A DNA stretch of 64,000 nt from Streptosporangium roseum DSM 43021. GTDB taxonomy: Bacteria > Actinomycetota > Actinomycetes > Streptosporangiales > Streptosporangiaceae. The DNA is taken from positions 62,001 through 126,000 of the forward strand of contig NC_013595.1 of the NCBI RefSeq assembly GCF_000024865.1, read 5' to 3'. Under the pieces are notes generated by a model. It made no database searches. It saw only the letters and a list, made by a program, of their open reading frames with translations, and was not told where the DNA came from. Position 1 is the stretch's first letter, and each line of letters begins with the position of its first letter. The position numbers were made by a program, and so were the translations under genes. Below are positions 33,301 through 41,798 of this stretch, piece after piece.

Positions 33301-34863
33301 GTGAATGCGTATGGTTTACCGCCCGTACTCCCCCTTCACGATGGCGATCCCGTCGAATTATCTCAATATCGGGTCATCGGAAGGCTCGGTCAGGGCGGGA
33401 TGGGGACGGTCTATCTGGGGATGGGCCCCTCGGGTCCGGTCGCGATCAAGATGATCAAGAGGCACCTCGCGACGGACGCCGAGTTCGCTGTACGCTTCCG
33501 CCGCGAGGTCGCCTCGGCCAGGCGCGTCCACCGCTTCTGCACGGCGCCGGTGCTCGACGCCCAGCTCGAGACGGAGCCGTTCTGGGTCGTCACCGAATAC
33601 GTGCCGGGACCCGACCTCGCCCGGGTGCTGCGCGAGCAGGGCCCGCTCACCGGGTCGAATGTGGAGGCGCTGGCCGTCGGCGTGGCCACCGCGCTGATCG
33701 CCATTCACGGGGCCGGCATCGTGCACCGCGACTTGAAACCGGCCAACGTGCTGCTGTCGCCGTTCGGCCCCCGGGTGATCGACTTCGGTATCGCCAGGGC
33801 CTTCGACACGAGCGGCGGCAGGCCGACGACAGGAATGCTGCTCGGCACGCCCGAATACATGGCGCCCGAGCTGGTCAGCGGGGGCGCCGTGGGTCCCGCC
33901 TCGGATGTTTTCGCCTGGGGCTGCGTGGTGTTCGCAGCCGCGTCGGGCCGCTCGCCCTTCGCGTCGAAGACCGTGGCCGAAGCGCTGTTCAGGGTGGTCA
34001 ACGACAGGCCCGCGCTCGACCCGGTGGACCCCGCGCTGCGTGAGACGGTGGCGGCGGCGCTGGAGAAGGACCCGGCCGACCGGCCCACCGCCCAGGAACT
34101 CCTCACGCGGCTGACCGGCAACCACGAGGCCGACGCGAAAGCGGTGTCGGGCGCGATCAAGCTCGATCTGACCGACCTGGTGAGAACGGCGGAGCCGGCG
34201 CGGCCACGGCCCGTACGGCGGTTCCTGCCCGGCGCGGCCGCGGTCGCCGCCGCTCTGGCCGTCGCCGGGGCGGCCGCGCTCTACGGAATCTCCGAAACAC
34301 CGCCCGCCCCGGAGCGGATTCTGTATTCCGACGCGTTCGACAATAAAGAATCCGGCTGGATCGACAATTACACCGGGGCGGGCAGATTCCTCGTCGGCGT
34401 CGACTCCGACGAGGTCCGCTGGGCTTCGGCTCCGCTACGGACCGACCTGGACCTGCTTCTGGTCGAGAGCACTTTCTCCCTGTCCGGCGACGCGGACGCG
34501 CGCGGCGGGATCTTCTGTGATTTCTCCCCCGAGGACGGCAGCCGGTACGGCCTCATGGTCACGCGGAACGGCCACGCCCGGATCACGGAGTTCGCCATCT
34601 CCTCGTCCACGTCCCTGACGGCGGACACGCCGATCCCCGGCTTCGACGCCGGGAACGTGAGATTCCAGGCGGAGTGCGCGAGGGAGGACAGGCAGATCAG
34701 GCTGGCCATCTGGGTCGGCGGACGCAAGATCGTGGACGCCGTGGACGGCCACGCGCCCGACGCGACGGCCAGGCCCGAGGTCGGCCTCATGGCCGGACGA
34801 GGCCCGGCGGGCGTGAACCGGACCGAGGCGTCCTTCGAGGACTTCACGGTCGGTTCGCTCTGA
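33301..34863 (+). CDS. Ser/Thr protein kinase with extracellular beta-rich domain
   Basis: 520 residues. Kinase domain at about 20-275: GQGGMGTVYLG, VAIKMI (Lys), IVHRDLKPANVLL, VIDFGIAR, GTPEYMAPE. A membrane helix (about 303-325, AAAVAAALAVAGAAALYGI) is followed by about 190 residues outside: LYSDAFDNKESGWI, GGIFCDFSPEDGSRYGLMV, and a closing TEASFEDFTVG. This looks like a concanavalin/LamG-like jelly-roll with a single Cys pair candidate. It may bind wall sugars. It is divergent from the duplicated kinase, with a probably leaderless mRNA. Confidence 0.9.
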   Translation: MNAYGLPPVLPLHDGDPVELSQYRVIGRLGQGGMGTVYLGMGPSGPVAIKMIKRHLATDAEFAVRFRREVASARRVHRFCTAPVLDAQLETEPFWVVTEYVPGPDLARVLREQGPLTGSNVEALAVGVATALIAIHGAGIVHRDLKPANVLLSPFGPRVIDFGIARAFDTSGGRPTTGMLLGTPEYMAPELVSGGAVGPASDVFAWGCVVFAAASGRSPFASKTVAEALFRVVNDRPALDPVDPALRETVAAALEKDPADRPTAQELLTRLTGNHEADAKAVSGAIKLDLTDLVRTAEPARPRPVRRFLPGAAAVAAALAVAGAAALYGISETPPAPERILYSDAFDNKESGWIDNYTGAGRFLVGVDSDEVRWASAPLRTDLDLLLVESTFSLSGDADARGGIFCDFSPEDGSRYGLMVTRNGHARITEFAISSSTSLTADTPIPGFDAGNVRFQAECAREDRQIRLAIWVGGRKIVDAVDGHAPDATARPEVGLMAGRGPAGVNRTEASFEDFTVGSL

Positions 34864-35009
34864 GCCCCCGCCGGCGGCCCGACCGCACCGGCACGCGCTC
34901 CGGAGGGGCGAGGGTCATCCGCGAGGCGCCAGATCTCCCCTGGGGGCCCTGCGCCACCTCGCCCCCGGAGTGCCCGGCCGTACGGGCGCGGGTCTGACAG
35001 GACACCGGA

Positions 35010-35357
35010 TCACCGGTGGCCCACGACGTTGACCACCCGGCCGTTGGGGTCGATGACGAAGAAGCGGCGCACCCCCCAGGCCTCGTCCTGCAGGGGGTGC
35101 ACGATCTCCGCGCCCCCGGCGGTCACGGCCGCGTACACCGCGTCCACGTCGTCCACCTCGATGCTCAGGTCAGGCTGGACGGCCGCGGTGGAGTCCGCGC
35201 CCATGAGGGTGAGCTGTGCCGTGGGGTTGGACGGCGACGCCAGGGTCATGACCCAGCCCTGGTTCATGACCTCCACGAGGCCCAGCAGGCCGTAGAACTC
35301 CCGGCTCCCCTCCAGGTCCTCTGAACGGATGTCGGGCACCACGCGGCGGATGCTCAT
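35010..35357 (-). CDS. VOC-family protein
   Basis: 115 residues from an ATG with GGAAGGAA upstream. The glyoxalase-like fold is seen in VVPDIRSEDLEGSREFYGLLG, DLSIEVDDVDAVYAAVTAGGAEIV and the last strand VRRFFVIDPNGRVVNVVGH. The first metal-ligand His is absent (VVPDIR), so it may be a non-catalytic binding member or use fewer ligands. Single gene, divergent from the membrane protein at 35616. Confidence 0.85.
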   Translation of the reverse strand: MSIRRVVPDIRSEDLEGSREFYGLLGLVEVMNQGWVMTLASPSNPTAQLTLMGADSTAAVQPDLSIEVDDVDAVYAAVTAGGAEIVHPLQDEAWGVRRFFVIDPNGRVVNVVGHR

Positions 35358-35615
35358 GGACGGTTCCTTCCGCTCGGAGGGCCGCCTCCACGCCGCGGCG
35401 GCCCGGCACGGCCACAGTCTGCCCGACGGCACCGACACTGCCGCCTGCCACCGGTCCGAGCGGATCGAAGGGTCCGAAGGGGATGAAGGGTTCGAAGGGA
35501 TGAAGGTCGCGATCGGCGCAGTCCGGCTCGCACTTCAGACGAAAGCGCGATATATCTCGACTTGAGACTTTAAGTCATATCTCGTCTGAGCTAACGTGTT
35601 GACCGAAAGGGCGCC

Positions 35616-36152
35616 ATGACCCCCCTGCTCGCGCTGGACTCCGTCCTGCCCCATCCCTATCCGCTGATCCGCGGTGGCGGCCTCTTCCTCATCTTCGTCG
35701 GCCTCGGTTTCCTGCTCGGCTGGATCTTCCCCAGCCGGTGGATACCGTTCGGCATCGGCGGGTTCATCGCCGGATTCACCGCGAGCGGCCTCAGTGCGCT
35801 GTTGAAGCCGTCCCTGGGCGCGCCCTCCCTGGTGCAGATCGCCGCCCTGGTCGTCTCGTTCGTCGTCGAGGCCGGTCTCCTCTACTACGTGATCACCACG
35901 TTCAAGGACCGGGACGACCGGACCATGATCTTGAGCATCCTCTTCGTGGTCGGCCTGCACTTCATCATCATGGGAATGGCGCACGGGCCGCTGATCGCGA
36001 TTCTCGGCGTGGTGACGTCGCTGAACGCCTGGATCGGGTTGAAGGTGGCGCCGAAGCTGCCGCTCCGGCTGGTCGGCGGCTTCGACGCGCTTCTGAAGAT
36101 CGGGATCGGCTCCTGGATGCTGTTCCTCTACCCCGCGCTCACCTACACGTGA
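35616..36152 (+). CDS. Integral membrane protein of unknown function
   Basis: 178 residues, five to six hydrophobic helices (FLIFVGLGFLLGWIF; IPFGIGGFIAGFTASGLSAL; VVSFVVEAGLLYYVITTF; ILSILFVVGLHFIIMG; GSWMLFLYPALTY). I do not recognise the family. No charged residues lie inside the helices except those at loops, so a transporter role is not indicated. The upstream gap has an AT-rich stretch with GACTT/AAGTC arms near 35562-35579 that may be its promoter or operator. Confidence 0.75.
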   Translation: MTPLLALDSVLPHPYPLIRGGGLFLIFVGLGFLLGWIFPSRWIPFGIGGFIAGFTASGLSALLKPSLGAPSLVQIAALVVSFVVEAGLLYYVITTFKDRDDRTMILSILFVVGLHFIIMGMAHGPLIAILGVVTSLNAWIGLKVAPKLPLRLVGGFDALLKIGIGSWMLFLYPALTYT

Positions 36153-36287
36153 TCCGGCGGGAACGAGGGCGCGACCGTGGGAGAGGACCGGCCGCGCCGG
36201 CGTCCCGGCTGATTCCGTACGGCTCGCGGAGCATAGTGGCGTCCCCTCCGGTGCGTCTGTAGGGCGTAACCACACAGGGAGGTGATC

Positions 36288-36800
36288 GTGGACGCCGCAG
36301 AGGAGCGACGGTTCCGCGAATTCGTCTCGGCGCGATCCCCCGCGCTGATGCGCCTGGCCTACCTGCTGACCGGTGGCGACCAGCACGCGGCGGAGGACCT
36401 GCTGCAGACGGCGCTGGCCAGGACGGTCGCCAGGTGGCGGAGCGTGGAGGCGCCCGAGGCATACGTCCGGCAGGCGATGTACCGCCAGCAGGTCTCCTGG
36501 TGGCGCCGACGCCGGGAGACCGTCGTCGCGGAGCCGCCCGGCCGGGCCCTGGCCGACGGCACGCACGGAACCGATCTGCGGATCGACATGCGCCGCGCGC
36601 TGGCCAGGCTGACGGCCAGGCAGCGGGCCGTGCTGGTCCTGCGGTACTACGAGGATCTGCCGGAGGCCGAGGTGGCCGGCATCCTCGGCTGCTCGGTGGG
36701 CACGGTCCGCAGCACCGCCCACCGTTCCCTGGCCAGGCTGCGCGAACTCGCGCCCGAGTTGCGGGAGCCGTACACGATCTTCGGGGAGGCGTCGGCATGA
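36288..36800 (+). CDS. SigE-family RNA polymerase sigma factor (ECF)
   Basis: 170 residues from the second of two closely spaced GTG codons; GGGAGG lies 5 nt before it. Region 2: FREFVSARSPALMRLAYLLTGG and AEDLLQTALARTVARW; region 4: LTARQRAVLVLRYYEDLPEAEVA and LGCSVGTVRSTAHRSLARLREL. It belongs to the SigE (ECF41-adjacent, SCO-type) family common in actinomycetes. The stop overlaps the start of the next gene by 4 bp (ATGA). Confidence 0.92.
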   Translation: MDAAEERRFREFVSARSPALMRLAYLLTGGDQHAAEDLLQTALARTVARWRSVEAPEAYVRQAMYRQQVSWWRRRRETVVAEPPGRALADGTHGTDLRIDMRRALARLTARQRAVLVLRYYEDLPEAEVAGILGCSVGTVRSTAHRSLARLRELAPELREPYTIFGEASA

Positions 36801-38020
36801 CCATCGACGAGCTCGTCAGGCGGACCCTGCGTGACTGGTCCGACGAGGCGCGGGTCCCCTCCGACCTGGCGTCGAGGGTTCTCCGGAGGCGGCGGCGTGC
36901 CAGGGTCAGGGCGTTCGCGGTGGTCGCGGGGGCGACCGCGGCCGTCGTGGCCGGTGCGCTCACGGTCCCGGCCCTGGTCCAGGGGGAGCAGGTGGATGAC
37001 AGCCGGCCCGCCGTCGTCGTCATGACCGATCCGAGCCCGTCCACGGAGACGGTGGGAGACCCGGACTCCGTACGGCCCACGACCTTGGTGGCCGCGGGTG
37101 ACACGGCGATCTACGCCTATTTCACGATGAGTCAGGTGAAGGAGTCCGGCGGGCGGAGAGTGCTGAAGCGGACCTGGCGCCTCTACGACAAGGACAAGAA
37201 GGTCTACGAGCAGACGCCGTGGGCGTGGCTCGACGTCGCGGGGGGTGGGGAGTCCATCGCGGTGCTCGAGCGGGTCGCGGCCCGCAGGGTCGGGGTGACC
37301 GGCAGCCGGGGGGGTGCGGTGCGGTGGATCGAACTGGAGCGCCTGGCGGGCGCGGTGCGGTGGTCCCCTGACGGCAGGAGGCTGCTGGTCACCAACTATG
37401 ACGGCGACCCTGACGAGGCTCAGGCTCCCGCGAGCGGCGGCCGGCGCGCGACGTCCCCGTCCCGGACCGGCTACACCGTCATCGATCTGGAGAGCGGCCG
37501 GGCCGGTTTCCACCCGGTGGGTCAGCCGGATCGTGACCTCATGACACTCGGCCGGCTGGACTTCTCCTGGAGCGCGGACGGCACGCTCGTCTGGGAGCCG
37601 GGCGTCGACCCGTCGGCCACCAAGAAGTTCTACGACCTGGAGGGCAACCCGCGTCCGGCGCCGCCGGAGGTGGCCCGGACCTACCAGGAAGCCGGGATGT
37701 CGCCTGGCGGCCGGTGGGTCGCGACCGGCACTTCGGACACGATCGCGACCATGGCGGTGAAGAACGTGAGCACAGGCCAGGTGAAGCCGCTCAGGCCGGT
37801 CGGCGGGTACCGGATCGAGAGGCTGGCCGCGTGGGCCGACGAGGGCCACTTGTTCGCCTGGGCGTGCGAGCTCAAGGGGATCCAAAGCTGTTCCATCAGC
37901 GATTTCCGCACCCGGCTGATCCTGGTCGACGTGGACGGCGGGAAGACCGTGCCGCTCAGCGCTTATCGCTCCAGCACCAACGATCCCGGAACCTGGACGC
38001 CGGTCTTCTCCCGCCGCTGA
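36797..38020 (+). CDS. Membrane-anchored sigma-factor partner with propeller-like outer domain
   Basis: 407 residues. A cytoplasmic start (TIDELVRRTLRDWSDEARVP) is followed by a basic stretch RRRRRARVRA, one membrane helix (about 40-62) and about 340 residues outside with repeated strand patterns (AVRWSPDGRRLLVTNYDGD; FSWSADGTLVWEPG; EAGMSPGGRWVATGTSD) typical of TolB/WD40-like propellers. Overlap with the sigma gene marks it as a co-regulated partner, probably an anti-sigma sensor. Not assigned to a named family. Confidence 0.8.
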   Translation: MTIDELVRRTLRDWSDEARVPSDLASRVLRRRRRARVRAFAVVAGATAAVVAGALTVPALVQGEQVDDSRPAVVVMTDPSPSTETVGDPDSVRPTTLVAAGDTAIYAYFTMSQVKESGGRRVLKRTWRLYDKDKKVYEQTPWAWLDVAGGGESIAVLERVAARRVGVTGSRGGAVRWIELERLAGAVRWSPDGRRLLVTNYDGDPDEAQAPASGGRRATSPSRTGYTVIDLESGRAGFHPVGQPDRDLMTLGRLDFSWSADGTLVWEPGVDPSATKKFYDLEGNPRPAPPEVARTYQEAGMSPGGRWVATGTSDTIATMAVKNVSTGQVKPLRPVGGYRIERLAAWADEGHLFAWACELKGIQSCSISDFRTRLILVDVDGGKTVPLSAYRSSTNDPGTWTPVFSRR

Positions 38021-38031
38021 GCCCGCCCCAC

Positions 38032-38068
38032 GCGAGCCGTACGAGATTTTCAATCTTGTACGGCTCGC
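38032..38068 (+). terminator. Strong hairpin terminator after the sigma-partner gene
   Basis: GCGAGCCGTACGAGATT pairs with AATCTTGTACGGCTCGC in 16 of 17 positions around a TTC loop. It starts 11 bp past the stop. Its right arm overlaps the promoter of the PadR gene. Confidence 0.75.
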
Positions 38069-38084
38069 ATCATATCGTTATAGT
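38056..38084 (+). promoter_or_regulatory. Promoter of the PadR operon
   Basis: TTGTAC (38056-38061), 17-bp spacer, TATAGT (38079-38084). Transcription would start near 38091, about 42 nt before the ATG. The -35 is embedded in the terminator arm and the -10 overlaps the operator. Confidence 0.55.
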
Positions 38085-38111
38085 GCAGAATGCAATATAG
38101 AAATCTGCACT
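38082..38111. promoter_or_regulatory. PadR operator (inverted repeat)
   Basis: AGTGCAGA and TCTGCACT, perfect 8-bp arms with a 14-bp spacer, cover the -10 box and the transcription start of the PadR gene. Arm length and spacing suit a PadR dimer, implying autorepression. Confidence 0.7.
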
Positions 38112-38132
38112 CAAGAATGCGAGGGAGCGTCG

Positions 38133-38744
38133 ATGGCGAAGGGTCCCGATCTGGTCGGGCTCACGGTGCTCGCGCTGCTCTCGGTCAAGCCGAGCCACCC
38201 CTACGAGATGCACCGGTTCGTTCTCGACACGCACAAGGACTACGTGACCGGGCTGCCCCGCAGCCTCTACCACGCGGTCGACCGCCTGGCCCGGGACGAG
38301 CTGATCGTGCCTGTGGAGACGAGCCGGGAGGGGCGCCGTCCCGAGCGCACGGTCTACGAGCTCAGCGACGAGGGCCGGGCCGAGCTGGCGACCAGGCTTC
38401 GGCGGCTGCTGAGCGAGCCGGGGCCGGACACGCGGGGCTTCCTCGCCGCGATCTCGCTGGTCGGCTGCCTGCCGGTGCCCGAGGCCGAGCGGGCGCTGCT
38501 GACCCGCGCGGCCGCGCTGGAGAGCGCGGTCTTCGCCTGCGACGCGCACATGAGAGGCCTGGAGGAGAGCGGGCTGCCCCGCATGCTCGTGCTCGAACTG
38601 GAGTGCGAGCGTGCGCTCCGGAGCGCCGAGCTCACCTGGGTGAGGAGCGTCCTGGACCGGCTCGGATCCGGGGAGCTCGCCTGGACCGACCAGCTCAGAG
38701 CGGACCTGTCAGGAGGGCCGGATGGGAAAGACGCTGATGTATGA
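38133..38744 (+). CDS. PadR-family transcriptional regulator
   Basis: 203 residues. The winged helix starts LVGLTVLALLSVKPSHPYEMHRFV and includes VTGLPRSLYHAVDRLARDELI and the wing EGRRPERTVYELSDEGRAEL. A C-terminal coiled-coil dimerisation region (Vir_C_2 type) follows from about residue 95. It overlaps the next gene by 23 bp and probably represses its own operon through the 38082-38111 inverted repeat. Confidence 0.92.
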   Translation: MAKGPDLVGLTVLALLSVKPSHPYEMHRFVLDTHKDYVTGLPRSLYHAVDRLARDELIVPVETSREGRRPERTVYELSDEGRAELATRLRRLLSEPGPDTRGFLAAISLVGCLPVPEAERALLTRAAALESAVFACDAHMRGLEESGLPRMLVLELECERALRSAELTWVRSVLDRLGSGELAWTDQLRADLSGGPDGKDADV

Positions 38745-39162
38745 GGCCGCCGGTGTGATCGCGGCCCCGGTCGAGCGGGTGGAGCGGCTGGTGCTCACGA
38801 TCCGTCCCGGTCCGGTCGGGAAGGACAACGCCTGGCTGCTCTCCCCGACGGGCGGCACGGTCGAGGGCGGTCCCGGGCGGTTCACCCTGCGGGCGGCGGG
38901 TCATGTGATGACCGTCGAGGTGACCGGCCGGACCTTCGCCGCCCAGGGCGGCTGGTGGTATCGCGGGGAGTACGCCGTCGAGCCGCATCCCGAGGGCGCG
39001 CTCCTCACCCATCGCGTCTTCAACGTCGCGAGCCGGGGTCGCTGGGCCGTCCCGGCGGCCAACCGGTTCTTCGTCGGCTTCGGCGCGAAGACGCGCGACG
39101 GCTTCGCCGAGGGACTCCAGCGGATCGGCCGGGAGCTGGGCTGCCCGGTGCGTCTGCTCTGA
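38722..39162 (+). CDS. SRPBCC-like hypothetical protein
   Basis: 146 residues, ATG with GGAGGG upstream, inside the end of the PadR gene. The pattern of an N-terminal strand (YEAAGVIAAPVERVERLVL), several antiparallel strands (FTLRAAGHVMTVEVTGRTF; GGWWYRGEYAVEPHPEGALLTHRVF) and a long C-terminal helix (TRDGFAEGLQRIGRELG) is that of START/SRPBCC lipid- or ligand-binding folds. As the PadR partner it is the regulated gene, maybe binding the inducing compound. Family assignment is by pattern only. Confidence 0.75.
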   Translation: MGKTLMYEAAGVIAAPVERVERLVLTIRPGPVGKDNAWLLSPTGGTVEGGPGRFTLRAAGHVMTVEVTGRTFAAQGGWWYRGEYAVEPHPEGALLTHRVFNVASRGRWAVPAANRFFVGFGAKTRDGFAEGLQRIGRELGCPVRLL

Positions 39163-39266
39163 TCCCGTCCCGGGCCGCCCGGTGCTCTCCACGGCGCTCC
39201 GCGGCGGCGCTCCGTGCGGAGAAAAACACTCGCTGTCCGGTCACACGTGTTCGTATGCTCCAGGTC

Positions 39267-40229
39267 ATGACGTTCGACTGGACCCCGCTGACCAAGAACG
39301 ACACGGGCAAGTGGGCGGAGCTGCTCGCCGAGGTCGAGAGGGCCGACCGGGTCGGGGAGAACTACGGGGCCGACGACCTCGCGGACGATCTGGACAACCC
39401 CCTGCTCGACCTGGCCGAGGGCACCCTGGCCGCGTGGGACGGGGACAGGATGGTGGCCTTCGGCGTCACCGCCTGCCGCCCGGCCGCCGACCCGGTCCAC
39501 CAGATGACCCTGTGGGGCGCGGTCCATCCGGACCACCGCCGTCGCGGCCTCGGCGGGCATCTGCTCGACTGGGCGGTCCGCAACACACCGGTGCTGCACG
39601 GGCGCCGCTTCCCCGGACGGCCCCTCGAACTCCACGTCCACGCGTTCGACAGCAACGAGGGCGCGGCGGCGCTGGTCGCCGGGGCGGGGATGACTCCGGT
39701 CCGGTGGTTCTACGGCATGACCCGCGACCTGGGCACCGAACCGCCCGCGATCGGCCTGCCGGACGGGTTGACGGTCGTCGCCTACGGCGAGGACCTCACC
39801 GAGGCCGCCCGGGAGGTGCGCAACGCGTCCTTCACCGACCACTGGGGCAGCGTCCCCCACACCCCGGAGAGCTGGAAGAACGCCATCGTCGGCGTGCAGG
39901 CCTTCCGGCCCGAGGGGTCCTTCCTCGTCCAGGACGGGTCGGGCGGGAACGTGGCGGTGCTGCTCACCCATTACTTCGAGGCCGACACCGAGGCCACCGG
40001 GGTCCGGGAGGCGTGGATCCAGATCATCGGCACCCTGCGCGAATGGCGGGGGAAGGGGGTGGCGAGCGCGCTGCTCGCCCACGCCCTCGCCGAGTTCCGC
40101 GCCCAGGGCTACCAGAAGGCCGGGCTGGGGGTGGACGCCGACAACCCGACCGGTGCGCTGGGGGTCTACACCCGCGCCGGATTCGAGGTCGAGCACCGCA
40201 CGACCACCTACGCCCTCCCGCTCGGCTGA
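39267..40229 (+). CDS. GNAT-family acetyltransferase with two GNAT modules (MshD-like)
   Basis: 320 residues; the ATG of MTFDWTPL is chosen, with one in-frame ATG 12 bp upstream. The first acetyl-CoA loop is HPDHRRRGLGGHLLDWAV (about 82-100) and the second is REWRGKGVASALLAHALAEF (about 252-270), followed by AGLGVDADNPTGALGVYTRAGFEVE. Two GNAT halves are arranged as in mycothiol synthase MshD, but similarity to MshD itself is not demonstrated here. A single gene, convergent with the sensor kinase across a 17-bp repeat array. Confidence 0.88.
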   Translation: MTFDWTPLTKNDTGKWAELLAEVERADRVGENYGADDLADDLDNPLLDLAEGTLAAWDGDRMVAFGVTACRPAADPVHQMTLWGAVHPDHRRRGLGGHLLDWAVRNTPVLHGRRFPGRPLELHVHAFDSNEGAAALVAGAGMTPVRWFYGMTRDLGTEPPAIGLPDGLTVVAYGEDLTEAAREVRNASFTDHWGSVPHTPESWKNAIVGVQAFRPEGSFLVQDGSGGNVAVLLTHYFEADTEATGVREAWIQIIGTLREWRGKGVASALLAHALAEFRAQGYQKAGLGVDADNPTGALGVYTRAGFEVEHRTTTYALPLG

Positions 40230-40277
40230 GACGGACGCTCCCCCGGAGCCCCTCGTCCCCCGGTGCGGGACTCCCCC

Positions 40278-40379
40278 GCGGATCACCTGCGGCTGCGGAA
40301 CACCTCCGGCCGCGGATCATCGGCCTCCGCGGACCATCGGCCTCCGCGGATCACCTCCGTCCGCGGAACACCCGCGGTT
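40278..40379. repeat. 17-bp tandem repeat, six copies
   Basis: GCGGATCACCTCCGTCC-like units begin at 40278, 40295, 40312, 40329, 40346 and 40363, an exact 17-bp period, filling the gap between the acetyltransferase and the sensor kinase; the last unit touches the kinase stop codon. Confidence 0.88.
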
Positions 40380-41797
40380 CACGGCGCGGGAAGACGGGTC
40401 CGCAGCCGCGCTCCCGGACCTCCCCCGACGACACTCAGGCCGCCGCCGTGCCGTACCGCGATGTCCCGGGCGATGGCGAGGCCGAGCCCCGACCCGCCCG
40501 CGTCCCGGCCCCGGGCCTCGTCCAGCCGGGTGAACCGGTCGAAGACCGCCTCACGGTGCTCGGCCGGGATCCCCGGCCCGTCGTCGCGCACGTCGAGTAC
40601 GGCCCCGCCCCCGTCCCGGGCCAGGCGGACGGTGACCGTCGAGTCCGCGTGCCGTACGGCGTTGTCCACCAGGTTGGCGACCAGGCGGCGCAGCTCCTCG
40701 GCCGATCCGCGGACCACCACGTCGGCGGCCACCTCCAGCTCCACGCGGATCTCCGGCCTGGGCCGGGCCCGGGTCGCCTCCTCGGCGGCGACCTGTCCGA
40801 GGTCCACCTCCCCGTGACAGGCGGGCTCACCGGCGTCCAGGCGGGCCAGCAGCAGCAGGTCGGAGGTGAGCGCCTGGATCCGCTCCACGTCCGTCAGCGC
40901 CTCGGCCGCCAGCGGTCCGGGCGGGGCGAGCTCCAGGCGGGTCCTCAGGATGGCCAGCGGGCTGCGCAGCTCGTGGGCGGCGTCGGCGACGAAGCGCTTG
41001 TGCCGGTCGACGGCGAGTTCCAGGCGGTCGAGCGTGCGGTTCATCGTCTCGGCGAGGCGGGCGATCTCGTCGCGGGACCGCGGCACCGGGACCCGGCGGT
41101 GCAGATCACTGGCGGTGATGTCGGCCATCTCGGTGCGGATGGCCGAGACCGGTGCGAGCGCGCGGCCGACCGCCAGCCAGGTCAGGGCCGCGACCAGCAG
41201 GAGCAGCCCGGGGATGCCGGGGATCAGCAGCCCCTGCAGGGTCTGCAGGGCGGCGCCGGCGGGTTCCAGGGAGGCCCTGGCCTGGACGAGCACCACGCCG
41301 TCGACGGTGGACACGGGCATCGTGGCCACCGTGAACGAGGCGGCGGGCGCCCACCGCTCGGCGCGTACGGCGGCCGGTCCAGTGCTGTCCGGCCTGGCGG
41401 CGTCCGATCGGGCTGTCTCTCCTCGGGTGGCGGTCGACCGGGTGGTGTCCGATCGGATCGCTCCCGTTCCGGGGGTGTCCTGTCCGGAGGTGATCGGCAG
41501 GGCGGGCTGGGCGGGCTGGGCCAAGACCGTTCGCCACTCCGCCTCGGAGAGCTCGGCCTTCTCGATGACCTGGACGTCGGGGTCCAGCGGCTCGGCGACC
41601 CTGCCGGCGATGAGCCCGGGGCTGGCGGTGATCATGCCGGCGGTGCCGTAGGCGCGCCGGGTCGCCTCGGCGGAGGCGCTGTCCACGAGGCTGCCCTTGA
41701 GCACGCCGACGAGCACCACCGCCGCGACGCCCAGCGCGACCGCGACGATGGCGGTGGCGGCGAGGGTCGCCCGGACCCTGACCGATAGATGGGACAT
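40379..41797 (-). CDS. Sensor histidine kinase with HAMP domain (OmpR-system type)
   Basis: 472 residues; ATG with CTGGAG upstream, 1 bp after the regulator stop. A first membrane helix (about 10-35), an extracellular region of about 150 residues, a second helix (about 185-205), HAMP (about 206-260), HisKA VADAAHELRSPLAILRTRLE (phospho-His275) and HATPase with N-box NLVDNAVRHAD, G1 VRDDGPGIP and G2 GGSGLGLAIARDIA. It senses an extracellular signal and phosphorylates the regulator encoded just upstream. Confidence 0.93.
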   Translation of the reverse strand: MSHLSVRVRATLAATAIVAVALGVAAVVLVGVLKGSLVDSASAEATRRAYGTAGMITASPGLIAGRVAEPLDPDVQVIEKAELSEAEWRTVLAQPAQPALPITSGQDTPGTGAIRSDTTRSTATRGETARSDAARPDSTGPAAVRAERWAPAASFTVATMPVSTVDGVVLVQARASLEPAGAALQTLQGLLIPGIPGLLLLVAALTWLAVGRALAPVSAIRTEMADITASDLHRRVPVPRSRDEIARLAETMNRTLDRLELAVDRHKRFVADAAHELRSPLAILRTRLELAPPGPLAAEALTDVERIQALTSDLLLLARLDAGEPACHGEVDLGQVAAEEATRARPRPEIRVELEVAADVVVRGSAEELRRLVANLVDNAVRHADSTVTVRLARDGGGAVLDVRDDGPGIPAEHREAVFDRFTRLDEARGRDAGGSGLGLAIARDIAVRHGGGLSVVGGGPGARLRTRLPAP

Positions 41798-41798
41798 C

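Noticed and set aside
39182..41788. Long rightward frame across the acetyltransferase and sensor kinase
   Set aside because: It is out of frame with the first gene and antisense to the second, with biased Arg/Gly/Pro composition.
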